Positions 45,003 to 53,368 of a DNA stretch of 64,000 nt are shown here, piece by piece; position 1 is the first letter of the stretch; every line of letters begins with the position of its first letter. The notes under the pieces are model-generated. The model was not told where the DNA came from and did no database searches. It saw only the letters and a program-made list of their open reading frames with translations. The translations under genes and the position numbers were made by a program. This stretch comes from Atopobacter sp. AH10 (GTDB taxonomy: Bacteria > Bacillota > Bacilli > Lactobacillales > Aerococcaceae), in contig NZ_QXPZ01000022.1 of NCBI RefSeq assembly GCF_003664595.1, positions 62,001 to 126,000 on the forward strand, given 5' to 3'.

Positions 45003-45069
45003 TAAGCTAAATTCCCCCAAAATTTATCCACCATTTGAGCATTGGATAAATTTGGGGGAATTTAGCTTA
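45003..45069. repeat. Near-perfect palindrome with 27-bp arms
   Basis: The left arm starts TAAGCTAAATTCCCCCAAA and continues to TATCCA; the right arm is its reverse complement with one unpaired A; the loop is CCATTTGAGCAT. No T-run follows, so it is not a standard terminator. It lies between the convergent ends of the 44442 gene and rplS. Confidence 0.85.
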
Positions 45070-45076
45070 TAATAAT

Positions 45077-45110
45077 TCAAAAAACCTCCACTTCACAGCG
45101 GAGGCTTTTC
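45077..45110 (-). terminator. Terminator after rplS
   Basis: CCTCC/GGAGG stem with flanking A-T pairs and a TTTTTT run on the minus strand. Confidence 0.8.
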
Positions 45111-45115
45111 TTTCA

Positions 45116-45463
45116 TTAACGACGGATTTCGCGAATACGGGCAGATTTACCGTGACGTTCACGCAAGTAGTACAATTTAGCACGACGTACACGACCTTGA
45201 CGAACAACTTCCAATTTAGCTACACGAGGAGTGTGCAATGGGAAAGTACGTTCAACACCAACACCATTAGAAACTTTACGAACAGTGTAAGTTTCGCTGA
45301 TGCCAGCCCCACGGCGTTTGATCACAACACCTTCAAATAACTGAATACGTTCGCGAGAACCTTCGACAACCTTTACATGGACACGAACAGTATCCCCTGG
45401 ACGAAATGCAGGAATGTCGCTACGCAATTGGCTTTGTGTCAATTCTTCGATCAATTTACTCAT
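45116..45463 (-). CDS. rplS: 50S ribosomal protein L19
   Basis: L19 of 115 residues ([20 protein letters not shown] ... [20 protein letters not shown] ... [16 protein letters not shown]), which sits at the 30S-50S interface. The ATG at 45463 has AAGGAG upstream; a longer frame to 45484 lacks one. In most relatives rplS directly follows trmD; here a glycosyltransferase and a 320-bp gap lie between, and rplS has its own promoter and leader. Confidence 0.97.
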   Translation of the reverse strand: MSKLIEELTQSQLRSDIPAFRPGDTVRVHVKVVEGSRERIQLFEGVVIKRRGAGISETYTVRKVSNGVGVERTFPLHTPRVAKLEVVRQGRVRRAKLYYLRERHGKSARIREIRR

Positions 45464-45483
45464 ATTTGTTTCTCCTTCCAACA

Positions 45484-45575
45484 ACTATTCTTGTCTCATT
45501 CACAGCGGAATAGCGTTTTATGTAGTCATTTATGACTTACTGAACTAGATTATCATAGAAAAGATCATCTGTAAA
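45484..45575 (-). promoter_or_regulatory. rplS promoter and hairpin leader (L19-leader-like)
   Basis: TTTACA (45570-45575) and TAATCT (45547-45552) with 17 bp between. The transcribed leader can form CTATTC/GAATAG around CGCTGTGAATGAG (45485-45514). L19 leader RNAs are known autoregulatory elements in Bacillota; this match is by position and hairpin only. Confidence 0.6.
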
Positions 45576-45621
45576 GCTTTTTTCCTTTATTTCTAATTTT
45601 TCCCTGTTCACCATACACTTA

Positions 45622-46854
45622 TTATCTAGTTTCCAAATTAAGCCCTTGTATAAGATCACTAAAAGCATTTACGGTTCGTCCGAAAGAATGTCCCTCTACT
45701 GCTTCTTTGACCTTCTTTGGAACAACTTCCTTTTCTTGAATGCGAATAATTTGACGACTTAAAGCAAGCGCTAGTCGGTCTATATAATCATCTATATCTT
45801 CTGGATGCGGCACATCTACGCCGATCATCCTTGGCAAATCTACATATTCGATAAGAGACGAATCATTAATATCATCCTCTAAAGTTTCTATCAATCCAGC
45901 TATAGCTGATACAACTACACGAGTTCCACAAGCTAAAGCTTCAATAGCCACTAATGGCACTCCTTCATAATAACTAGCTAGGGCAAAAATATCCATTTCT
46001 CTTAAATAAGCTGCAAATTTTTTTTGCTCAACTGCTGGGGCAAAATGGATCCTATCTGTTTGGCCCGCTAATTGATATAATTCATCTTCCTCTTCTTGAC
46101 TACAATTCCCTACAATATATAAATGCGCCTTTTCAAAAACTTGGCTGATCTGTTTAAAGGCGGCCGCTAGTTCAAAAACGCCCTTAGCATGGGAAATTTT
46201 GCCCCCATAAAAGATCTTAATCTCTTCTCTTTCCACCTCATCCTTAGCTTCATAAAATAGCAACTGATCAAATCCTCCTGGAATAATACGAATTTTAGAA
46301 GGATCCACTCCAAAAGTTTTCCCTATTAAAGGAATGTTCTTTTGACTAAGAGCGATTACCTGACTGAGGTCACTAAAATCATTCGCGTAGGCTTTTTTTA
46401 GAAGTGGATTATTTTGCGCTTGACGAAGATCTGTTGCATGGCAAATCCCTATTACCGGACGATCAAAAAAAACATCCTTCACCAATCGAGTTAAACACCA
46501 TAAATGATGACTGATAACAAGATCTGGGCAAAAATCTTTTTTGGCTCGTTCCAATTGGCCTAAAAAAGCCCTTTTCCAACTAAAAAATCGATCATCCTTT
46601 AAATCCTTATATCGACTGGCAGTATAGGGCATATCATCACTCATTCCAACAATAGGAAAAGGCAATTCCTCCGTTAGAAATTTCACTGGATACTTTTGAA
46701 TAGCTTCACTAAATTCAGCCTTAAATGGGTCTTGTATTCCATAAATGACCGCATTTTCATATCCTTTTTCCTCTAAACCTTCGATTAAGTTACTTGCATA
46801 GACACCTGAGCCAGTTTTCATTGGTAATTGCGCTATAACATGTAAAATTTTCAA
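45622..46854 (-). CDS. Glycosyltransferase family 4 (GT-B fold)
   Basis: A 410-residue GT4 enzyme. The N-terminal half begins MKILHVIAQLPMKTGSGVYA with the acceptor-side loop; the C-terminal half has FYGGKISHAKGVFELAAAF (donor phosphate site) and the E-x7-E motif YYEGVPLVAIEALACGTRVV. No signal peptide; it is probably cytosolic and acts on a glycan or glycolipid. The substrate cannot be told. It stands alone between trmD and rplS, where most relatives have no gene, so it was inserted there. Confidence 0.87.
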   Translation of the reverse strand: MKILHVIAQLPMKTGSGVYASNLIEGLEEKGYENAVIYGIQDPFKAEFSEAIQKYPVKFLTEELPFPIVGMSDDMPYTASRYKDLKDDRFFSWKRAFLGQLERAKKDFCPDLVISHHLWCLTRLVKDVFFDRPVIGICHATDLRQAQNNPLLKKAYANDFSDLSQVIALSQKNIPLIGKTFGVDPSKIRIIPGGFDQLLFYEAKDEVEREEIKIFYGGKISHAKGVFELAAAFKQISQVFEKAHLYIVGNCSQEEEDELYQLAGQTDRIHFAPAVEQKKFAAYLREMDIFALASYYEGVPLVAIEALACGTRVVVSAIAGLIETLEDDINDSSLIEYVDLPRMIGVDVPHPEDIDDYIDRLALALSRQIIRIQEKEVVPKKVKEAVEGHSFGRTVNAFSDLIQGLNLETR

Positions 46855-47047
46855 GTTATCCCCCTCCTAAAGTAAGCCTTTACTTTTTTTGTCAAAAGAA
46901 AGGTCGCTCTAAAAAGAACGCGCTCTACTAAGCGAAAAATACCTAGCCTTTCTCTTTACTGCAGCAACAATTGGACAGATTTTGTAGCCAATGATATCTT
47001 AAGCAGAATTTAGAACTAAACTTTTCAGCCAATTACGGCTTCAATTC
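46855..47047. other. Non-coding part of the trmD-glycosyltransferase gap
   Basis: No ORF with a start and ribosome binding site. It may be decayed sequence left by a rearrangement, given the gene fragment that follows it. Confidence 0.5.
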
Positions 47048-47079
47048 GAAGTAAATGATTAAACTGATCGCTGTCGATA
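47048..47079 (+). pseudogene. 32-bp duplicate of the start of the HAD gene at 43987
   Basis: The 32 bases starting GAAGTAAATGATTAAACTGA are identical to the reverse complement of 43963-43994, which covers the ribosome-binding end and first nine codons (MIKLIAVD...) of the Cof phosphatase. The match ends abruptly on both sides. It is in the opposite orientation and cannot encode a protein. Confidence 0.8.
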
Positions 47080-47175
47080 CGAGAGCCCCTATTTATGCAA
47101 GTCTTCACTCCCCCTTAAAAAGAATCTTCTTCAATAAAGTCTTTTTAAAGAATAAAAACTGATTTTGCTTTTTAA

Positions 47176-47937
47176 TCAATCCTTAGAATGAGCTTGATCA
47201 GCTAAATAGATAGCGTGGTCAGCTAAAAAGGCTAGATCTTCTTCCGTTAAGGGATAACTAGCTAAGAGGTCAGGGCGCTTCTTGGCTGTTTTTAACAAAG
47301 ACTGCTGATGCCGCCATTTGGCAATATTTTCATGGTGACCACTTAGAAGCACATCCGGTACTTTTTCCCCTCTGAACTCTTTCGGCCTTGTATATTGAGG
47401 ATATTCTAACAAGCCTCCCATATGAGATTCATCTACAGTAGAATCAGCATTCCCTAATACATCATCCAATAAACGTACAGTGGCATCGATCATCACCATA
47501 GCTGGCAATTCCCCACCAGTTAAAACCACATCCCCAATAGAGACTTCCTTATCGACATAGGGTTTTATACGTTCATCATAGCCTTCATAATGACCACAAA
47601 CAAAAATTAATTGGTCATAAGTGGAAAAATCAATGGCCATAGCTTGATCGAACTTTTCTCCAGCTGGATCCATCAAAATAGTCAAAGATTTACTGCCTCT
47701 AGCATCTGCTTTAGCTTCTTCAATAGCTTTAACTAAAGGCTCTACCCGCAGTAACATTCCTGCTCCTCCACCATAGGGATAATCATCTACATGACCATGT
47801 TTATTAACCGCAAATTGACGGAAGTTACGTGGGCGAATTTGAACTAGTCCAGCTTCTTCTGCACGGTGAATTAAAGAAGAGCCTAAGCCCCCTTCGATCA
47901 TCTCTGGAAATAGGGTAATGACATCAATCTTCATCAT
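47176..47937 (-). CDS. trmD: tRNA (guanine37-N1)-methyltransferase
   Basis: TrmD methylates G37 next to the anticodon with S-adenosylmethionine. The 253-residue protein has the SPOUT trefoil knot: DVITLFPEMI, DDYPYGGGAGMLLRVEPL, FVCGHYEGYDERI and SIGDVVLTGGELPAMVMID. The C-terminal domain follows DRxxL-like RPKEFRGEKVPDVLLSGHH. Its ATG overlaps the rimM stop (TAATG), so the pair is coupled. Confidence 0.97.
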   Translation of the reverse strand: MMKIDVITLFPEMIEGGLGSSLIHRAEEAGLVQIRPRNFRQFAVNKHGHVDDYPYGGGAGMLLRVEPLVKAIEEAKADARGSKSLTILMDPAGEKFDQAMAIDFSTYDQLIFVCGHYEGYDERIKPYVDKEVSIGDVVLTGGELPAMVMIDATVRLLDDVLGNADSTVDESHMGGLLEYPQYTRPKEFRGEKVPDVLLSGHHENIAKWRHQQSLLKTAKKRPDLLASYPLTEEDLAFLADHAIYLADQAHSKD

Positions 47938-48431
47938 TAATCCAACAATCCTTCCATAACTTCAATAATGACTTTCCCTTCCTGGAGTTTTATTTCACGG
48001 ATAACCTCTTTGATAGCTGGAATGGCATAGCTTTTCTTCTCCCCTTTAACCATCCAAATATCATTTGCTCCCGGAGATTCGATAGCAGTAATTTTCCCCA
48101 CAAGGTCACCTGATGTCGTTTCGACAGATAAACCAATGATTTGATGATAATAAAGTCCCTCATCTTCATCTACTTGCTCATCAGAAATATCTACAAATAT
48201 ATCTTGCCCTTTAAAGCCTTCTACTTCATTAATTGTCGGATATTCTTGAAAGGCAATTATAATAAGATTTTTGTGTTGCCGATAAGACCGAATCACTAAT
48301 GGCAAATTGCCTACATAAACAGTTTGCCCCACCTTATAGCGCTGATCAGGTTGATCGGTCACAGATTTCACTCGGACTTCACCCTTCAATCCTTGAGTAT
48401 TAACAATTGTCCCAAGCTTCAGCCGGTTCAT
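47937..48431 (-). CDS. rimM: 16S rRNA processing protein RimM
   Basis: RimM helps mature the 30S head domain and binds S19. The 164-residue protein has the N-terminal RimM barrel (LGTIVNTQGLKGEVRVKSVT) and a C-terminal PRC-barrel (YYHQIIGLSVETTSGDLVGK; YAIPAIKEVIREI). GGAGGG precedes the start. A terminator separates it from khpA, so it may rely on read-through or its own promoter. Confidence 0.96.
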   Translation of the reverse strand: MNRLKLGTIVNTQGLKGEVRVKSVTDQPDQRYKVGQTVYVGNLPLVIRSYRQHKNLIIIAFQEYPTINEVEGFKGQDIFVDISDEQVDEDEGLYYHQIIGLSVETTSGDLVGKITAIESPGANDIWMVKGEKKSYAIPAIKEVIREIKLQEGKVIIEVMEGLLD

Positions 48432-48463
48432 TCATTTCCCTCCTTACCTTAACTTTTAGATTG

Positions 48464-48492
48464 TAAAAAAGTCGAGACAGATCGCCTCGACT
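48464..48492 (-). terminator. Terminator between khpA and rimM
   Basis: AGTCGAG/CTCGACT stem with a 9-base loop and six T's on the minus strand. It would reduce transcription of rimM-trmD relative to rpsP-khpA. Confidence 0.82.
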
Positions 48493-48500
48493 CCTTCGCA

Positions 48501-48749
48501 TTACTCATTCGGATCCAAAATGGTTAAACGTACTTTCTTGCCATCCTTAGCCCGAACACTATAAACAATAGTACGGATAGCACGTGCGACGCGTCCTTTT
48601 TTACCAATCACCCGACCAATATCATCGGGATGTACTGATAATTCGTATTCTGTATAGCGTCCACCAGGAAGGCTCTTTAATTCCACATCGTCTTGATGTT
48701 CAACGAGTGGCTTGACAATCGTTAAGATTAGTTCTTCCACATCTGGCAT
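48501..48749 (-). CDS. khpA: KhpA, KH-domain RNA-binding protein
   Basis: An 82-residue single KH domain protein (YELSVHPDDIGRVIGKKGRV: the GxxG loop is GKKG). KhpA pairs with KhpB/Jag and affects cell elongation and division in pneumococcus. It follows rpsP by 29 bp, the standard position. The ATG at 48749 is chosen; the in-frame GTG at 48758 overlaps the ribosome binding site AAAGGG. Confidence 0.95.
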   Translation of the reverse strand: MPDVEELILTIVKPLVEHQDDVELKSLPGGRYTEYELSVHPDDIGRVIGKKGRVARAIRTIVYSVRAKDGKKVRLTILDPNE

Positions 48750-48778
48750 AATGCTCACCCTTTATCTATTTCAATCGC

Positions 48779-49048
48779 TTATTTTTGTTTAGATTCGTGG
48801 AATTTCTTCATAATCCCTTGACGAGAAAGGATGTTACGAACTGTATCAGATGGCTGAGCCCCGTTAGCTAACCAAGATAAAACTTTTTCTTCATCCAAGA
48901 CAACAGCTTCTGGTTGAACAAGTGGGTTATAAGTCCCAACTTTTTCAATGATACGTCCGTCACGAGGAGAACGAGAATCTGCTACAACAACACGATAGAA
49001 TGGGGATTTTTTAGAACCCATGCGTTTTAAACGAATTTTTACTGACAT
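48779..49048 (-). CDS. rpsP: 30S ribosomal protein S16
   Basis: S16 of 89 residues ([30 protein letters not shown]). A strong ribosome binding site (GGAGG) and a good promoter precede it. It heads the rpsP-khpA unit. Confidence 0.97.
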   Translation of the reverse strand: MSVKIRLKRMGSKKSPFYRVVVADSRSPRDGRIIEKVGTYNPLVQPEAVVLDEEKVLSWLANGAQPSDTVRNILSRQGIMKKFHESKQK

Positions 49049-49086
49049 ATTGGTATTCCTCCAAGAATATTTTTAATTACTTTGCT

Positions 49087-49115
49087 ACTATATCAAATTA
49101 AAGTAGAGGTGTAAA
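49087..49115 (-). promoter_or_regulatory. rpsP promoter
   Basis: TTTACA (49110-49115) and TATAGT (49087-49092) with a 17-bp spacer. Confidence 0.78.
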
Positions 49116-49183
49116 GCTTTTTTTCCTTACAGGCTATTTTTTCTCAAGATTTTTCCAAATTCTCTTTTACTCAATCTTTCCAC

Positions 49184-50632
49184 TTACTTTTTGTGGCGCT
49201 TCTTTTTTAATTTCTTAACCTTACGGGCATAGCGTTTCATAGCTAGTTGGGCTAACTTATCGCCTTTGAAGAGGCCATTGCCTCCCCCCATACCGCCCAT
49301 GCCTGACATGAGTTTTTCCATACCGGACATGTTACCATTCGCCATTTGGTTCATCATTTGTTTGGATTGGTTAAATTGCTTGATCAATCGATTAACTTCC
49401 ATTAGAGGTCGTGCTGACCCCTTGGCAATCCTTTTTCGACGACTTTGACTAATCATATCAGGGTTACTACGTTCTTCTTTGGTCATGGAAAGGACAATAG
49501 CCCGCATATGCGCCATATCTTTCGGATCCATTTTCACATCATTAATCCCTGGGAGCTTATTCATTCCTGGAATGAGTTTAATTAAATCTTCTAAAGGCCC
49601 CATATTAGCCATTTGATCCATCTGTGCCAAAAAGTCATCGAAATCAAAGGTGTTTTCTTTGATCCTTTCTGCCATCTTTTCAGCCTCAGCTTGGTCAAAG
49701 TCTTGTTGAGCTTTTTCGATGAGGGTCATCATATCCCCCATCCCTAAAATACGATTGGCCATTCGATCGGGGTGGAAGCGTTCCAAATCCGTCAATTTTT
49801 CCCCTGACCCTATGAATTTAATGGCTTGCCCTGTAATAGAACGCATAGATAAGGCTGCCCCACCACGAGTATCGCCATCTAATTTAGTCAACACCAAACC
49901 AGTAATGCCTAATTGATCGTTAAAGGCTTGTGCGACATTAACAGCATCTTGCCCTGTCATGGCATCAACCGTTAAGAGAATATCATCTGGTTGAGCAAGA
50001 GCCTTAATATCCTTTAATTCGTCCATTAAGACTTGGTCGACATGTAAACGGCCTGCTGTATCAATTAGGACAAAATCTCTTCCATCCATTGCAGCTTTTT
50101 CCAAGCCTCGTCGAACAATATCTACTGGCTTAGCAGAAGTCCCTTCCTCATAGACAGGAAAGCCTAATTGTTGCCCAATCGTTTTCAATTGGTCAACTGC
50201 AGCTGGTCGGTAAACGTCTGCCGCAATCAAAAGTGGCCGCATATGACGTTCTTTGTTCACCAAGGCAGCAATTTTCCCAGCTGTAGTCGTTTTACCTGCC
50301 CCTTGCAAGCCGACCATCATAACAATCGTTGGGGGTTTAGTAGAGAAATTTAAATCAACTTGTTGTCCCCCCATCAATTCGGTCAACTCTTCATTAACAA
50401 TCTTAACGACTTGTTGAGTTGGAGATAATGCTTGTAGGACATCAGAGCCAATCGCTCGTTCATTAACTTGTTTAACGAATTTTTTTACAACTTGGTAGTT
50501 GACGTCAGCTTCTAAAAGAGCTAAACGAACTTCCCGCATCATTTGTTTTAGATCTGCTTCCGTTAATTTTCCCTTTTTTCCAACTGTAGATACCGCATTC
50601 TGTAGTCTTTCACTTAATCCTTCAAAGGCCAT
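49184..50632 (-). CDS. ffh: Signal recognition particle GTPase Ffh
   Basis: A 482-residue SRP54 homologue. N domain 1-90; G domain with MMVGLQGAGKTTTAGKIAAL (G1), VDAMTGQDAVNVA, DTAGRLHVD (G3), TKLDGDTRGG (G4); Met-rich M domain about 300-455 that binds signal sequences and the SRP RNA (GMGGMGGGNG). The end is a Lys-rich tail (RKVKKLKKKRHKK), a little longer than usual. It follows ylxM after 23 bp, the normal pair. Confidence 0.97.
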   Translation of the reverse strand: MAFEGLSERLQNAVSTVGKKGKLTEADLKQMMREVRLALLEADVNYQVVKKFVKQVNERAIGSDVLQALSPTQQVVKIVNEELTELMGGQQVDLNFSTKPPTIVMMVGLQGAGKTTTAGKIAALVNKERHMRPLLIAADVYRPAAVDQLKTIGQQLGFPVYEEGTSAKPVDIVRRGLEKAAMDGRDFVLIDTAGRLHVDQVLMDELKDIKALAQPDDILLTVDAMTGQDAVNVAQAFNDQLGITGLVLTKLDGDTRGGAALSMRSITGQAIKFIGSGEKLTDLERFHPDRMANRILGMGDMMTLIEKAQQDFDQAEAEKMAERIKENTFDFDDFLAQMDQMANMGPLEDLIKLIPGMNKLPGINDVKMDPKDMAHMRAIVLSMTKEERSNPDMISQSRRKRIAKGSARPLMEVNRLIKQFNQSKQMMNQMANGNMSGMEKLMSGMGGMGGGNGLFKGDKLAQLAMKRYARKVKKLKKKRHKK

Positions 50633-50655
50633 AATAATCTCCTTTAATATGATAA

Positions 50656-50979
50656 TTACCCTAAAGCATCAATAAGAGTAGCAAGTTCTAGATCTTTTGG
50701 ATAGTTTTCTTCTTGATAGCTTCTTAATTTTTTTATAGCTTCTTGTTTACGGGCTTCCAACTCTAAAAAACCGACTACTTCTTCATAGTGAGTTAAGAGT
50801 TGCTCAGCTTTTTTTATTGCATCATAAACCGCCTGACGAGATACGCTATAATTTTCTGCAATCTCTCCAAGAGAAAAGTCTTCTTCATAATAATCAAGCA
50901 TATAAGCCAATTGCTTGTCCGTTAGCAATTTTCCATAGCTATCTAGCAAGCGATTCATGGTCTTGGTTTTTTCCAGCAT
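50656..50979 (-). CDS. ylxM: YlxM, putative SRP-associated DNA/RNA-binding protein (UPF0122)
   Basis: A 107-residue helical protein with a sigma-70 region 4-like helix-turn-helix (QLAYMLDYYEEDFSLGEIAE NYSVSRQAVYDAIKK). YlxM binds SRP components in streptococci and is encoded just upstream of ffh. It is preceded by ftsY across about 370 bp that hold a terminator and repeats. Confidence 0.93.
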   Translation of the reverse strand: MLEKTKTMNRLLDSYGKLLTDKQLAYMLDYYEEDFSLGEIAENYSVSRQAVYDAIKKAEQLLTHYEEVVGFLELEARKQEAIKKLRSYQEENYPKDLELATLIDALG

Positions 50980-51087
50980 CAGTCTTCCTCAATTCCTAGC
51001 CATTTAGAGCCTTAAAGCAGTTTATACCCTTTTATTATAACAAATTTGAATAGTTGCTGGAAATAGCCAAGCTTATCCAATTATCTA

Positions 51088-51180
51088 GGCTATTTCTCTT
51101 CCTCTTTAAGATCTAGGAAGTTAGATTGACCATCAACACTCAAATCATGTTGGCTATTTCTCTTCCTCTTTAAGATCTAG
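51088..51180. repeat. 29-bp direct repeat with local hairpins between ftsY and ylxM
   Basis: A 29-bp sequence starting GGCTATTTCTCTTCCTCTTT and ending GATCTAG occurs at 51088-51116 and 51152-51180, 64 bp apart. GAAATAGCC just before the first copy and AAATAGC just after the second can pair with the repeat starts. No ORF is seen. Confidence 0.8.
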
Positions 51181-51245
51181 AAAATAGCAAGATCCCTTCC
51201 TAAAAAAAACTGATATAAAGCTATCCTTCTCTGGCCTCTATTCTT

Positions 51246-51282
51246 GATAAAAAAGCTGAAGATCCTGCCTTCAGCTTTTACA
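51246..51282 (-). terminator. Terminator after ftsY
   Basis: AAAAGCTGAAG and CTTCAGCTTTT form an 11-bp stem with a 7-base loop. Confidence 0.85.
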
Positions 51283-51350
51283 CTTTATCTTTTCTTCACT
51301 ATGTCAGCTTTGAAACACCATAAGGCTACTGTAGAAAGTATATTTATCCC

Positions 51351-52361
51351 TTACAAAAGATCTTTAATTAATCCTAAGATGTAATATTCAGGGTCAAAGA
51401 CACGTAAATCTTCAATTTTTTCCCCTAGACCCACAAATTTTACTGGAATATCCATATCTTGACGAACAGCTAAAACAACGCCCCCCTTGGCAGTTCCGTC
51501 CAACTTAGTTAAAATCATCCCAGTAATTGGCACAGATTCTTGGAATTGTTTGGCTTGAATCAAAGCATTTTGCCCAGTTGTTGCATCTAAAACTAAAAGA
51601 ACTTCTTGAGCTGGCCCTTTGGTTTTTCGTTCAATAATACGGTTGATTTTTTCTAACTCTTTCATTAGGTTTACTTTAGTTTGTAAGCGACCTGCTGTGT
51701 CAACTAAGACAATATCGATCTTTTCTTTTTCCGCCCTATCTAGAGCATCAAAGACAACAGAAGCGGGATCTCCACCGGCTTTACCGCTAACAACTGGTAC
51801 ATTAGCTCGACGTCCCCATTCTTCTAATTGTTCAATAGCACCTGCACGGAAAGTATCGGCTGCAGCTAGTATCACCGATAGACCTTGATTTTGATAGTAG
51901 CGAGCTAATTTCCCAATCGTAGTCGTCTTACCTACCCCATTAACCCCAACAAAGAGAAAAACACTTGGTCCATCAGGATTCATCTTCATCGCTTCTGGAG
52001 CAGTCTCTTGATGTTCATAAATATCCACCAATGTTTTGACGATAACATCTTTCACTTCTTCAGGTCGTCTCGCATTAGCTAATTTCACCCGTTCACGTAC
52101 CGCATCAGTTACAGCTAAAGTCATATCAAAGCCAACATCAGCTGAAATAAAGCATTCTTCTAAATCCTCAAAAAACTCTTCATCCACAGCCCGAAAATCT
52201 GCCATTAAGGCATTAATTTTACTTGAAAAGCTTTGTCTGGTCTTCTCCATACCTTGATCATAAGCCTTCAACTGAAGCTTTTTCTCTTCTTGAAGAGCTA
52301 TTTCTGGCGTATCAACTTCTCCCCCAGTAAAAGCTCGTTTAATACGGTCAAATAATCCCAT
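51351..52361 (-). CDS. ftsY: SRP receptor FtsY
   Basis: A 336-residue NG-domain GTPase that receives ribosome-SRP complexes at the membrane. Motifs: FLFVGVNGVGKTTTIGKLAR (G1), ADTFRAGAIEQLEEW, VDTAGRLQTK (G3), TKLDGTAKGG (G4). The acidic A domain is short, as in most Firmicutes. It overlaps the end of the upstream HAD gene by 14 bp and is translated from the same message. Confidence 0.96.
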   Translation of the reverse strand: MGLFDRIKRAFTGGEVDTPEIALQEEKKLQLKAYDQGMEKTRQSFSSKINALMADFRAVDEEFFEDLEECFISADVGFDMTLAVTDAVRERVKLANARRPEEVKDVIVKTLVDIYEHQETAPEAMKMNPDGPSVFLFVGVNGVGKTTTIGKLARYYQNQGLSVILAAADTFRAGAIEQLEEWGRRANVPVVSGKAGGDPASVVFDALDRAEKEKIDIVLVDTAGRLQTKVNLMKELEKINRIIERKTKGPAQEVLLVLDATTGQNALIQAKQFQESVPITGMILTKLDGTAKGGVVLAVRQDMDIPVKFVGLGEKIEDLRVFDPEYYILGLIKDLL

Positions 52362-53238
52362 CTTTTTTCCTCCTAGCTCCTATCACTTGTTGGATAACTT
52401 GGGCAACTCCAGAATGTTCATTATCTCCTGTCGTTAATTTAGCAACAGCTTTCACTTCACTGATCCCATTAGCCATAGCAACAGGAAATCCACATACCCT
52501 AAGCATCGGCAAATCATTGCTTTGATCGCCGATCGCCATCATCTTAGATAAAGGCATATCCAATAAGCGTGATAAGTTTCTCAAAGCTTGTCCCTTATCT
52601 ACCGTTTTAGGCACCATTTCGAATAAGCTTTGCCGAGACTTAAACATATTATATTTTTCTTTCATCTCGGCGGGAATTTTTGCAATAGCCTGATCTAATT
52701 CATCTAATTCATAAGCTAATAAAGCTTTACAAAAATGATGATCCCTTCTAAAATCCTTCAATTCCTTCACTTCGTAATCGAAGACAGGCATCATTTGAAG
52801 ATAGTCCGACTTCTTCCCTTTTGCTGTATCGAATTGGTAACCATTTTCTTCGTCTAAAACAACTAAAGGTAATTCAATTTTTTCTGCTAAATCAATTAAT
52901 TCAGCTACTTCATCATAGGATAGCCCCTGTCTTGACCACACACGGCCACTAACGGTTTCTTGGATCAAGCCACCATTATAGGTAATAACTAAATCTTTAT
53001 CCTCCATTAATTCTAGTTCTTCTAGAAGGGTCGTCACCCCTTGTAAAGGACGGCCACTGCAAATAACTATATGAATACCCTCTTCTTTTGCCATTAAAAT
53101 AGCTTTTTTATTGGCATCTGTCACTTCTTTTTTCCCATTGAGCAAAGTTCCATCAAGATCGATGGCGATAAGCTCAACTAAAGCCAATTCTTTATCCAGC
53201 TCTTCTTGCGATAATTTGAGCTGTTTCTTTTCTTCCAT
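52348..53238 (-). CDS. Cof-type HAD phosphatase between smc and ftsY
   Basis: A 296-residue HAD type IIB hydrolase with a charged N-terminal extension (about 1-22). Motif I AIDLDGTLLNGKKE, motif II VICSGRPLQGV, motif III Lys in VDKGQALRNLSRLL, motif IV IGDQSNDLPML. In lactic acid bacteria a Cof-type gene commonly sits between smc and ftsY. Substrate unknown. It is the third Cof gene in the window. Confidence 0.9.
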   Translation of the reverse strand: MEEKKQLKLSQEELDKELALVELIAIDLDGTLLNGKKEVTDANKKAILMAKEEGIHIVICSGRPLQGVTTLLEELELMEDKDLVITYNGGLIQETVSGRVWSRQGLSYDEVAELIDLAEKIELPLVVLDEENGYQFDTAKGKKSDYLQMMPVFDYEVKELKDFRRDHHFCKALLAYELDELDQAIAKIPAEMKEKYNMFKSRQSLFEMVPKTVDKGQALRNLSRLLDMPLSKMMAIGDQSNDLPMLRVCGFPVAMANGISEVKAVAKLTTGDNEHSGVAQVIQQVIGARRKKDGII

Positions 53239-53368
53239 CCCTTATTCCCCTTTTTACTTATCTGCTTTTTCATACAAGACTTTCATAAAGCTTCCAATTC
53301 ATTCATTTCCCTGATCTTTATTTTATGTCAAAGATCCTTTTTAATAAGGACTCGTGAAAAACCATTAA

